64,000 nt of DNA from NCBI GenBank assembly GCA_037893245.1, contig JBAIAA010000507.1, positions 186,001-250,000 of the forward strand, read 5' to 3'. The position numbers were made by a program, and so were the translations under genes. This stretch comes from Crossaster papposus (Eukaryota > Echinodermata > Asteroidea > Velatida > Solasteridae). The notes beneath the pieces are model-generated. The model ran no database searches. It was not told the origin of the DNA and saw nothing but the letters and a program-made list of their open reading frames with translations. The first letter of the stretch is position 1. The number at the start of each line of letters is the position of its first letter. This document shows, one piece after another, positions 40,222 through 52,300 of the stretch.

Positions 40222-43200
40222 GTAAAAAACATTCCTAACCTTTGAACAATTCACCTAGATGTACTTTTTGTTAAACATTTGAATGAAAAAAAAACCAGCT
40301 AAAAAGGATCACAATATGTACGGTAGGCCCACATGTGAACGTGGCGCCGCCACGCTTGATCATGAAGAAGGAATCATGTTGATGTCTTGATGAATTTCAA
40401 ACATTCTTTTTTCCTATAAAAAACGCTATGTCCTTAGCAGCGGACATTTCTTCTCATTTTACTCCTAAGTAATATATACACTGCTCTTTTACACCAAAAG
40501 CTGCAAAAATAGCACCTTCCAATTCCAATCCCTTAATGAAAAATGGTAGACTAGCTAGAGTAGAGTTTGAACTTAGTTTGATCATGGAGAAATAAGACAC
40601 AGGGAGTTACAACGACCTTTGGATCAAACGTTTAGGCTCTGGTGGTACCGCGGTCGTAAAAGAGCACGGGATAATTGACTGTAAACACCCCGCGGGAAAT
40701 CTCGCGACCGCAGCCACACAAATTTGGAAAGATGCAAAAAAAGAAAACGCAACACGTCGCACACCGTTGAGCGATACACGAATGGGCAGACAAAAGCCTC
40801 AACAAGCAAACCCTTCCATTTCTGGCCGGCCAAACTCGACCTTAAGTCGTCAAAATCAAAAAAATATGCTACCATATTTCCATGATTGTACCATTCATAT
40901 TTTAAAAGGATAACAAACGTAACTTGCCATCAGAATGTCGGATTTCGACAAAAAAAATATCGGCAGATTCAGTTTTTCAAGGCGCATCGATTTTCCACAA
41001 TGGCTCGCGCGTTTCGACGACAGAGAGCTACTGCGCATGCGAAAACTGGTTCGTTTGCTTGCTAGTGAACTATTAATTATTGACCGCACAAGCAATTGGT
41101 TTCTCAGTAAGTGGTGGAGAGCGGTACCAAACCCTGAGATGTGAGAGATCTTATCGCGGTCGTAAATCGGGAGGCCTCCATGCCTTTACCACTGGTCATC
41201 CAGGGTCGCTAATTGGTCAGTGAATACCCTGTGGGGGATTAGCGGGCCGTTCAAACTCCCTGTGTCTTATTTCTCCATGGTTTGATGCAAACGTGTTGCT
41301 TTGGTTGGCCATGATTTCCGGAAGATCTTTGCACGGTGCCCTGAATCCTTCACGTGGAAATGGCAGTAGTAAAGTATGGCATGATGAAGAGACGTTACCA
41401 TCCAGCCGGGACCAAACTTGTTTGGTTTGTATCGGACTCAACCTTTTCTCATTGAATTTCTTGGGAACAGAAGGTGCTGTTTTTGCGGCTTTTGGTGTAA
41501 AACTAAAAGAGCAATGTGAATTACTAAAGAGTAAATGGGAAGAAATTTTTGACATAGCATTTTTTATCGGAAAATAGATAGTGTTTGAAGTCCATCAAAG
41601 TGTTGCGGTGTGTTGCGGTGTATACTGCTACCCCTAGAACTATGGGGCTCCTGACGCCTGAGAGGAGTTCTACAGGTTGACGGGCGTTAATCAATAGAAA
41701 CCTTGTACAAATTATGTGCAATTACTCCCAAACTGCTGCACTGTCTACCTTTTTAACCGAAATTGGGCGAGATTCGACCGGTTTTATCGGCGCAGCAGCT
41801 GGGTGAGTTAATAAAATACAAAAAAAACCATTTGTTTAGAGGTAGACCGTGCAGCAGTTTGGGAGTAATTGCATGTAATTTGTACATGGTTTCTATTGTT
41901 TAACGCCCGTCAACCTGTACAAACCCTCTCTAATTATGGGGCTCCGTTCTGCGGGTGTCGGGAGCCCCATAGTTCTAGGGTAGTATACCTCCATGTTCAA
42001 GGGTCTACTGTAGGCCCTACTATAGTCCGAGTTACTGGACCCTAGTTTTTCGTGTTTTTTTTACAAAGAACACTGTGTAAAAGATACTTTTTCCTGTCAC
42101 TGCAGGGAACACGGTGAGTAATGTGTTCATGATTGTCCCACCCATTATGTCCATGATCTACCTGTCATTCTGCAATGTGGAGCGACGATTCTACTGGGCT
42201 TTCTTTGCCTTCCTCTGTAAGTTTGGTTTTTTGGTTCGTATTTTCTTTGCTCAAATCATTGTTACTTGAGCTCTTCCTTTCTTGTCGAGAGAAATAAAAA
42301 GCTACAGTAGTCAGTAGACCATTTTTGTCAGATTTTTATCTTTTGAAGCAGCAAAAGTGCTCAAAATACAAAGAAAGGTGCAGCTAGGAGAAACCAATTG
42401 CAGATATTGAAAATATTTGCTACCGAATTATTAACCACCATCTTACTTATTTGAAAGTAATTAATGATTCTAGGCATCCAGCAAAATTAGTATGCTAGAT
42501 TTCCTGTAATTATTCCGAAAAATATAATTTTATAAAGAAAATCTGCAATCGCAAAATTTTCTTTATAAAATTATATAAAATTAATAAAATTAAATACTTA
42601 AAAAATTATACTTTATAAAATTAAAAAACAAAGATAACATAAGAATACCTGCTCGACGCCGGTTGAAAACAAACGCTGTTTTTTGTGCTTTCCCCGGCAT
42701 CCATGATTCTAAAACATCGGACAGGTCAGTTAAACGATATTCAATATAAAATACAACACCCCAAATCTACCCATTCATGATAATTCAAACAATTACCAAT
42801 GGTGTATCCTACCTTTCAAATATAACGAAAGGTGCTCGACAAATAACCTGATAAAGTTTTATCACTGTGAATGCTGCATGTTCCCGAGAAAACAATATTG
42901 TAAGATTTAGATTTCTATTTAACATTTGCAGTCACAATTTGAATTGCAGCCACATTTGGCATTTTGGGGCGCGTTCTCATTGAGCCGAATGCAGTCTATG
43001 CATGTGTCGCACACACTGAACCGACCAATAATATACTGGGAATAAGGAACATGCACTAGTGTTAACAAGCTGTAGTTTCATGTCATCAAACTTGTTACAT
43101 TGACTCCAGATTGTAACAAAAACAATCTGTTAGTTTCTGTGCTTTGTTTTCAGCTGTTGGTCTTGGTTCCTGGTGCTTCCATATGACCCTGCTATATGAA

Positions 43201-46200
43201 ATGCAGGTAAGTGGCAGTTACCAGGCTAAGTTTGTCTAGCATTTTTAAATAAGGCCAAGTAAACAAAATTACATGTTGATCGTCCCCGCCCGCTCCGATT
43301 TTGGACGCCGCACCGAATGTTTTGTTATTTGTTATTTTTAAAAGTATTTAAAAAAAAATTAAAAAAATAAAATAAAAAATCAACCAAACAAATATCGGAG
43401 CCCTAACTCATACCTATTTTCAAGTGTATCCTTCATTTTTATTGAGCAATTTCATCATCTTTCTTGCATGTAGGCCTACTATTTCCACAACGCAATCGTG
43501 AGAAAATCCTCATTGCGACTATCGTGTTGAACTAAAAATATAAATCGGATGGCCGTTTTATCCCACGTTTATGCAGCTAGACTCCATTAAATAGCTTTGG
43601 AGCAAAAGCAAGATAAGAACTCTTGAAAACAATATGTATTAAAATGGACACAGAAATACACATCGCAATCACTGCATAATTGTATTATATGCACTACATA
43701 CACATCCGCATCACTTTTGTATGTGTATGCGTTTGTATTGACCGGCAATCGTGGTCGTCGGACAAAAGAATTGGGAGTCAAACAATGGGTCCACGATTGA
43801 CATAACGTCCACGATCTTTTCCCGTGTACAAATCCTATGGCGATCATAAAAAAACGTTAGAGTATAAACAAAAGAGGGAAGACAGTCGGACAATACCCCG
43901 TCCACGATTGCCGGTCAAAACATAACTGGGTGTATATGCACACAAAGGACCACGCTCTATTTGCGTCACTCGCTATTCACTTGTCGTTCAAGCTGCGAAA
44001 TACTGTTGGTGATATTGGCAACTTGCTTGACAAGTGGACAGCATGATATAAAATCATTTGTTGATCTACATTGCACCTTAATAACTTAAACGGCACCATA
44101 AAACCATCTTCAAATATGTTATGGCAGCCGCCGGCCGGCCATCTTAGACATGGCGGCCATCTTGAAAAATTAACAAAAAAATGGAAAATAAATAATAAGG
44201 GCCTCCCTCACCAACTTTAAAAAAAGTCTGCACGTATAACATGTTATTTTTGTTACTTGGCCCCTAAAGGAATAACAATGTGGTTGGCCGGTTTTAAACC
44301 GTAAGTATGTTTAAAACGGGTTCATGGGCCCGGGCCTGGACGTGTTAATGCCCGAGCCAAAGGCAAGGTCAATAACAAAGTCAGAACAAGTAAAATTAAA
44401 AATTTTAAATTAAAACCCTAACCCCTTAATAGTTTTCCAAGACTTCCTTGCTAAATCCAACAGAGTCAAACTGTGACCCATGTGACTTTACTGCTCAATC
44501 CAACACAGTCAAACTCTCTATGTTGCTTGGTACCTGAACACATTAAAAGACTTGCCTGCTAAATCCAACAGGATCCAATTGTCTTACTTTTCGGTTTGCT
44601 GCTTGATCAAACAGAATCCAACTTGGCATTATTTACCAGTAACGTATCAGAATGCGATTCTGAATGCTTTCCGGAATATATCAAATGACCTGCTCAATCC
44701 AACAGGGTCCAACGAAAAACTGTGAAATAGTTGGATCCTGTTAGATTCAGCAGGGTTAGGATCAATATTTTGTTTGTCCAGCCATTTCAATTGTTTATAG
44801 CAATGTTCTTGACCACATTGAAAGGTTTTCTTTTTCAATCTTGGTTAATATTTATATTTGTGTGTGTTTCCATAGCTCTTGGATGAACTGCCAATGATAT
44901 GGGGGTCGTGTGTGTTTGTTTATGCATTGTAAGTATGAATACTAATTGTGAGTTTCAGCCGAGTGCCAAATAGAGGCAGGGGTTGGGGGGTTGGGGGGTT
45001 GGGGGGTTGGGGGGTTGGGGGGTTGGGGGGTGGGGGGTGGGAAAGTGGGAGTGGGGAAGTGGGAGTGGGGAAGTGGGAGTGGGGAAGTGGGAGTGGGGAA
45101 GTGGGAGTGGGGAAGTGGGAGTGGGGAAGTGGGAGTGGGGAAGTGGGAGTGGGGAAGTGGGGAAGTGGGAGTGGGGAAGTGGGAGTGGGGAAGTGGGAGT
45201 GGGGGAGTGGGGAAGTGGGAGTGGGGAAGTGGGAGTGGGGAAGTGGGAGTGGGGAAGTGGGAGTGGGGAAGTGGGAGTGGGGAAGTGGGAGTGGGGAAGT
45301 GGGAGTGGGGAAGTGGGAGTGGGGAAGTGGGAGTGGGGAAGTGGGAGTGGGGAAGTGGGAGTGGGGAAGTGGGAGTGGGGAAGTGGGAGTGGGGAAGTGG
45401 GAGTGGGGAAGTGGGAGTGGGGAAGTGGGAGTGGGGAAGTGGGAGTGGGGAAGTGGGAGTGGGGAAGTGGGAGTGGGGAAGTGGGAGTGGGGAAGTGGGA
45501 GTGGGGAAGTGGGAGTGGGGAAGTGGGAGTGGGGAAGTGGGAGTGGGGAAGTGGGAGTGGGGAAGTGGGAGTGGGGAAGTGGGAGTGGGGAAGTGGGAGT
45601 GGGGAAGTGGGGAAGTGGGAGTGGGGAAGTGGGGAAGTGGGAGTGGGGAAGTGGGAGTGGGGAAGTGGGAGTGGGGAAGTGGGAGTGGGGAAGTGGGAGT
45701 GGGGAAGTGGGAGTGGGGAAGTGGGAGTGGGGAAGTGGGAGTGGGGAAGTGGGAGTGGGGAAGTGGGAGTGGGGAAGTGGGAGTGGGGAAGTGGGAGTGG
45801 GGAAGTGGGAGTGGGGAAGTGGGAGTGGGGAAGTGGGAGTGGGGAAGTGGGAGTGGGGAAGTGGGAGTGGGGAAGTGGGGAAGTGGGAGTGGGGGAGTGG
45901 GGAAGTGGGAGTGGGGAAGTGGGAGTGGGGAAGTGGGAGTGGGGAAGTGGGAGTGGGGAAGTGGGAGTGGGGAAGTGGGAGTGGGGAAGTGGGAGTGGGG
46001 AAGTGGGAGTGTGGGAGTGGGAGTGGGGAAGTGGGAGTGGGGAAGTGGGAGTGGGAGTGGGGAAGTGGGAGTGGGGAAGTGGGAGTGGGGAAGTGGGAGT
46101 GGGGAAGTGGGAGTGGGGGAGTGGGGAAGTGGGGAAGTGGGAGTGGGGAAGTGGGAGTGGGGAAGTGGGAGTGGGGAAGTGGGAGTGGGGAAGTGGGAGT

Positions 46201-49200
46201 GGGAGTGGGGAAGTGGGAGTGGGGAAGTGGGAGTGGGGAAGTGGGAGTGGGGAAGTGGGAGTGGGGAAGTGGGAGTGGGGAAGTGGGAGTGGGGAAGTGG
46301 GAGTGGGGAAGTGGGAGTGGGGAAGTGGGAGTGGGGAAGTGGGAGTGGGGAAGTGGGAGTGGGGAAGTGGGAGTGGGGAAGTGGGAGTGGGGAAGTGGGA
46401 AAGTGGGAGTGGGGAAGTGGGAGTGGGGAAGTGGGAGTGGGGAAGTGGGAGTGGGGAAGTGGGAGTGGGGAAGTGGGAGTGGGGAAGTGGGAGTGGGGAA
46501 GTGGGAGTGGGGAAGTGGGAGTGGGGAAGTGGGAGTGGGGAAGTGGGAGTGGGGAAGTGGGAGTGGGGAAGTGGGAGTGGGGAAGTGGGAGTGGGGAAGT
46601 GGGGAAGTGGGAGTGGGGAAGTGGGAGTGGGGAAGTGGGAGTGGGGAAGTGGGAGTGGGGAAGTGGGAGTGGGGAAGTGGGGAAGTGGGAGTGGGGAAGT
46701 GGGAGTGGGGAAGTGGGAGTGGGGGAGTGGGAGTGGGGAAGTGGGAGTGGGGAAGTGGGGAAGTGGGAGTGGGGAAGTGGGAGTGGGGAAGTGGGAGTGG
46801 GGAAGTGGGAGTGGGGAAGTGGGAGTGGGGAAGTGGGAGTGGGGAAGTGGGAAGTGGGAGTGGGGAAGTGGGAGTGGGGAAGTGGGAGTGGGGAAGTGGG
46901 AGTGGGGAAGTGGGAGTGGGGAAGTGGGAGTGGGGAAGTGGGAGTGGGGAAGTGGGAGTGGGGAAGTGGGAGTGGGGAAGTGGGAGTGGGGAAGTGGGAG
47001 TGGGGAAGTGGGAGTGGGGAAGTGGGAGTGGGGAAGTGGGAGTGGGGAAGTGGGGAAGTGGGAGTGGGGAAGTGGGAGTGGGGAAGTGGGAGTGGGGAAG
47101 TGGGAGTGGGGAAGTGGGAGTGGGGAAGTGGGAGTGGGGAAGTGGGAGTGGGGAAGTGGGAGTGGGGAAGTGGGAGTGGGGAAGTGGGAGTGGGGAAGTG
47201 GGAGTGGGGAAGTGGGAAAGTGGGAGTGGGGAAGTGGGAGTGGGGAAGTGGGAGTGGGGAAGTGGGAGTGGGGAAGTGGGAGTGGGGAAGTGGGAGTGGG
47301 GAAGTGGGGAAGTGGGAGTGGGGAAGTGGGGAAGTGGGAGTGGGGAAGTGGGAGTGGGGAAGTGGGAGTGGGGAAGTGGGAGTGGGGAAGTGGGAGTGGG
47401 GAAGTGGGGAAGTGGGAGTGGGGAAGTGGGAGTGGGGAAGTGGGAGTGGGGAAGTGGGAGTGGGGAAGTGGGAGTGGGGAAGTGGGAAAGTGGGAGTGGG
47501 GAAGTGGGAGTGGGGAAGTGGGAGTGGGGAAGTGGGAGTGGGGAAGTGGGAGTGGGGAAGTGGGAGTGGGGAAGTGGGAGTGGGGAAGTGGGAGTGGGGA
47601 AGTGGGAGTGGGGAAGTGGGAGTGGGGAAGTGGGAGTGGGGAAGTGGGAGTGGGGAAGTGGGAGTGGGGAAGTGGGGAAGTGGGAGTGGGGAAGTGGGAG
47701 TGGGGAAGTGGGAGTGTGGGAGTGGGGAAGTGGGAGTGGGGAAGTGGGAGTGGGGAAGTGGGAGTGGGGAAGTGGGAGTGGGGAAGTGGGAGTGGGGAAG
47801 TGGGAGTGGGGAAGTGGGAGTGGGGAAGTGGGAGTGGGGAAGTGGGAGTGGGGAAGTGGGAGTGGGAATCTGATTGCAAATGCAATACACTGTGTGGTAT
47901 AGACAAATCAAGGTACATTATCAATGTACACTAATGATGTTTGGGCCAAACCGACCAGAACCAGCATATAACTAAAACCGAATCCAAAACAAAACAGATT
48001 TGTACTCTTCGACCGGACAAAAACGACCTTAACTGACCAAAACTGAAAATTGTCCTATATTTCACTAACACTGTAGTGAGGTGGATTAAGGAAAAAATCG
48101 TTACACGGTGGACAAAAGCACCATTTTTTCACCAAAGTATCAGTTTGACCCATAGATTTCAAAAAAGTCATGCTCCAAAAAATCTGAGAATTGTTAACCT
48201 TGAATTACGTCATTATGACGTCATAACCTCTTGTTATGTAATAAAGCAAATGCAAATGCCATGGTGGGATTTCTACATGCCAAATTTATGTTTCTGAGGT
48301 CAAGGAATTCAATGAGGGTGGTATTAGTTTGTAAAATCCTTTATGGCGACTACATGTATATTGATGTAAATATGACGTCATCATCGTCAATACTACACAA
48401 ATAACACAAAATTTGAAAAAAAACTAATTTTATTGCCGTTTTTTCACCAAAATGCTATATTTTTGTGTTCAAAATGGTAACAGTATAATTACCGTGGCAC
48501 TGATCTACAAGATACCATGATGTCATTATGATATAATAAACAATAACTATCAACCAAAACAATAACACATTAACACAATGAAACACAATGATTCTGACCG
48601 GATATAGGTTATGACAGGATATTTATTATATTGAATAGCGCATATAACAGTTGGTTTGTGTAGACGAGGGATTATAGTGTGTTACCATTTATTTAACTGC
48701 ATCTTACAGTTACAGTTAATAGGTTTTTTTTACAGTTTATTACTATTAACCACCTACTTAAAGGGGCAGGATCGTGTTTATTGGGAAGCAGCGTAATCAT
48801 ACATGTCACTCAAGGTTTTTTAATTTTTAGAGCGATTCTCGGTCACCTGGGAAGGACATTAACGTGAAGGACGTGTAATACTGGGTTTTGTGGAATTTTC
48901 TTTCTGTTTCTGTGAGGCTATTAGGTTTTTAAATTCTAATGGAGTGCTTTTGCAAGAAGGTATAGCACAGAGAAACCGGTTTATGCAGGCATACTTCAAG
49001 GAATGATCAGTTAATTTTTTTTATTTTTTTTTATCAATTCCAGAGTTAGCTGCAGTGAATCAGAACTCATGTGGGAAGGGGAGGGTGTTTTATTTTAAAG
49101 TCAGAACTTTTTCTCATCGTTTTCGTTATTTTTTTGGGAGATGCTGAAGCAGTTCTGCTGCGTAAGGTATCATTGGATTTTAGGTAGTGGCTGGTCTACA

Positions 49201-49363
49201 GAGATAAATATGCATGTTTTATTGTGTGCTGGTATGCCAGCAGTGGGGTTGCGTATCCCGCCCAGAGCGTAATTCCTAATTTAAGTTTTTTTTCAGTGAC
49301 ATACGCTTCATGGGAGGTCAGTTCAGGCCACTTTTTTTCTGCGAGATTGCAGTCTGTAGGAAT

Positions 49364-49397
<34 letters not shown>

Positions 49398-52300
49398 GGG
49401 GGTGTTTCGTGTACAAGTTTCAACAGAACCCCTCCGTGCTTTTCGTTACAAATGATTTTTTTGAGAGACGCAGTAGAGGTTCTGCTGACAAGTATCATAT
49501 GGATTGTATTTGTGACTGTTCTGCCGAAGATAAATCTGTAATTGTAAGTTAACTAGTGGGTATGCTAGAAAGTGGCTGTTTGACTGGTCTCTCCAGAGCG
49601 TGATTTTTAACTCTTTTTTTCTTTTTTTCCGTAAGACACGCATCTGTGTGTCAGTTTTAGCCACCTTATCTCTGCTAGATGACAGTCCGTGGTTGGAGTT
49701 CGTGGACGGGCAAATACATCAAACGTCTGCAGGCCAATTGCCACAGTGGTCCCTTTGTTTTTAGTTCACACAGTGATTGATTTTTACCGGTGATTATGCC
49801 GTCCCCTCTTTTTTCTCCTTTTTTGGAAGGGGAGCAGGGCATATTTTCTGTGCTATATCATGCACGTCATCAGCCACCTTCTTATAGTTAATTTTACTTT
49901 CCTTGTTTTTATTTGTGTGTCGGTTTATTATGACGCGTGGCAAGGACAAGGGGGGGGGTTGACTTATTTATTTTGTTTTAGTCTTGAGATCCATTTGTTT
50001 GATCATTGTTTTGTTCTTTCAATAGTTCCAATAGAATTTGCAGATTCTCCTCATCAAGATTTTGTTCCTCTTGGTTGGATTGTGGAGACGCTTTAGTCCT
50101 AGATCGAACAAGTTCATCTTTTATGTTTTTGTGCCGTTTGTATGCCAGGATGGGTTTGGTATCAAATAGCCTATTTAGGTATTCGTTTTCACTAATCAAG
50201 GGCCAGTGTTTAAGGATAGCCCGTTTGAGGGCTGGGTGCGCGACATGTGGGTAGTATGGTAGGACGAACACCAGTGGGATATTGTTTTTGTTTTTTTCAC
50301 GCTTAGGGTCCGCGGGAGTTTTTCCCCTTTGAGAAAGGAGAGCTAGGTCTTCGTTTGTGTATCCGCGCTGTCTGTGGTTTGGTCATCATAGGACATTTTC
50401 GACACCAGTTGCCCAAGAAACAGTTTACAGAGTTATATATGGCAATTGCATTGTCTGAAACTGAAACAAAACAATTTCAATCCAAAACCGAGTTATAATT
50501 ACAAATGTTACTAACATTGGTCTGCTAGCCATCATAACCATGAGCTGAAATTGAAACATGTTAAAATATTTTAATACAAACCACTGATTTTCCCACGGTG
50601 ATGATGATGTATTTTATACCATCATATGCTAATATAGACAAATTTAATACAAAAATGATGAAACTGTTTGTTTCAGCGCAACACAAACGTTGCCATGCAA
50701 CTCCTTGGCCTTTGATACATATAATTCGCTACTAAAATCACTTGCCTCGGCATTATATAACTAAAAACATGCCGTTTTAAGGAAATGGCGGCCATTTTGA
50801 ATATATTACGTCATAATTAGGTCAAGGTCATTGCAATTGTTTTGGAGCATGGGATTTTATTAATCTACATACCCATAGGAGTCTTTAAAAAAAAATTGGT
50901 GCTTTTGTCCACCGTGTCACGATCTTCGTGTATTTTGTCCTTAATCCACCTCACTACTGTATCTGCTTTTTGTGCCAGAACGTACCCGCACCGCGTGATC
51001 GTTTTTGACCTAACCATCCCAAATCCTATAATTTCCTCTATGCAAATTGCAGGTGGGTCTACACCAAATTTTGTTCTCTTATGCCGGTTTTTCCTTTCGG
51101 CATATGTGACCTGTCGCCACAATATGAGAGTAAAGGCGGAAAAAATAAAAATTGAGACATTGGTAGTTTTAAACTCTTTAGAAAGAGAGCTTTCCAATGG
51201 TACATTACACTTGGGGGTTTTGCGATAAATACATTTTTACAGCGCTCTAGAAAGTTATAGGTTTCACAAAACGTGTTTACTTAAACATCTTTTACAAAAC
51301 ACGCAAAAGATTGCAAAACAGGACAAGTAAGATTCGCCTGATCATAGCAACGGCTATGTTTTAATCTTTATTTCTCCTTAAAACTGTCCACACAAACGAA
51401 TTATTGTATCAACAACAAAATATCAACATTTCAAAAACGTGAGATAGTTACGAGGACCTAATTTGCATATTTAATTACCGTGTTTATTAGACCAGTAATA
51501 GACTTTAATCCAAACACTAACTACACAAACACTACGCAAAATCGTGTAAATTAAGAGGTTTTTAATCATCTGAACGCACCAAAATAAAATAGGGATATGC
51601 AGAGGAGGACTTAAGCTTTCCAAATTACGCAAAATCTCAAAATTGACCAGCCCTTCATATGTTGACTTTGGACGGCCATATCTCCGAATCACATCGTGCG
51701 ACTTTACTCTCATATTGTGGTGACAGGTCACATACATGTATATGTTAGGAGTTCTGGCAAAATGAGACGGAACTGGGCACAGTTCAAGTGAATTAAAAGT
51801 GTTTCTAAGGGAAAAACTTATTGGCATTTGTCATTTTCACAAATACAAAACTCAAAACTTTTTTGGTCTTTATCTCGTTTTTTTGCTTGTTGACATGTCC
51901 ATAAATGCAAACTTTATAAAGCCATAACTTGTCAACGGAATGTCTGATTGAAGAGCAACAAGCAGTATTGTAAAAAAGGAAATTAATTTGTCTATTACCT
52001 GATATCTGCAGACCCTCATTTTCAGTTCTGTCTCATTTTGTCAGAACGCCTCCCATATATTGTGTATCATTTGCATAGTCCAAGTTCTTGTCAACATTTT
52101 TACATTTTCCATACAGCTATGAAAGCAATTCCCAGCCCAGCAGCCATAACTACCCCCTGGCACTATTACTCCTTGCATATGCGTCGTCAGTCACCGGTAT
52201 TTATATTCTCACCAAACAACCTTTCTTCCATCAGGTAAATATAGGTCTGATTTTTGTTCTCTTGATGTTATCTGCCTTGCAGCCAATTTTTGTTTATGTT

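Larger units (their letters stand above)
40222..42105. other. Copy B intron 1
   Basis: 1.9 kb. Contains a P-like TIR element (40583-41279), an unassigned 94-codon open frame (41293-41577) and a hairpin element (41619-41990). Confidence 0.85.
43207..44875. other. Copy B intron 3
   Basis: 1.7 kb. A small hairpin element (43738-43918) and a diverged AATCCAACAG repeat (44438-44765); the rest is unremarkable. Confidence 0.85.
48069..50962. mobile_element. Large TIR element with Penelope-like insertion
   Basis: Long inverted ends: GTAGTGAGGTGGATTAAGGA at 48074 onward returns in complement at about 50940-50960 (TCCTTAATCCACCTCACTAC, allowing one substitution), as do ACACGGTGGACAAAAGCACC and weaker matches over about 200 bp (CATGCTCCAAAA, ACGTCATTATGACGT). 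No transposase belonging to the TIR element was found; the interior contains reverse-transcriptase-like sequence on the - strand. Confidence 0.65.
44929..52116. other. Copy B intron 4
   Basis: 7.2 kb, by far the largest intron of the pair: G-rich array (44980-47868), a TIR element of about 2.9 kb with a Penelope-like remnant (48069-50962), and two further inverted-repeat elements (51105-51732, 51749-52050). Confidence 0.88.

Noticed and set aside
40935..41144. 69-codon open frame inside the P-like element
   Set aside because: No THAP or P transposase motif; it could be chance in a 700-bp element.
44982..45032. Telomere-like TTGGGG repeats
   Set aside because: Only six units of TTGGGGGG that grade into the 14-bp array; not the animal TTAGGG repeat.
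44942..47934. Open frames of nearly 1000 codons in five frames over the G-rich array
   Set aside because: They come from a stop-free 14-bp repeat, exist on both strands, lack non-repetitive sequence and lie in an intron of ACER3 copy B.
49363..49400. Long G run as a regulatory element
   Set aside because: A homopolymer (also near 20597, 25294 and, as C, 37460, 30202, 58534); length is unreliable in sequencing and no function is indicated.
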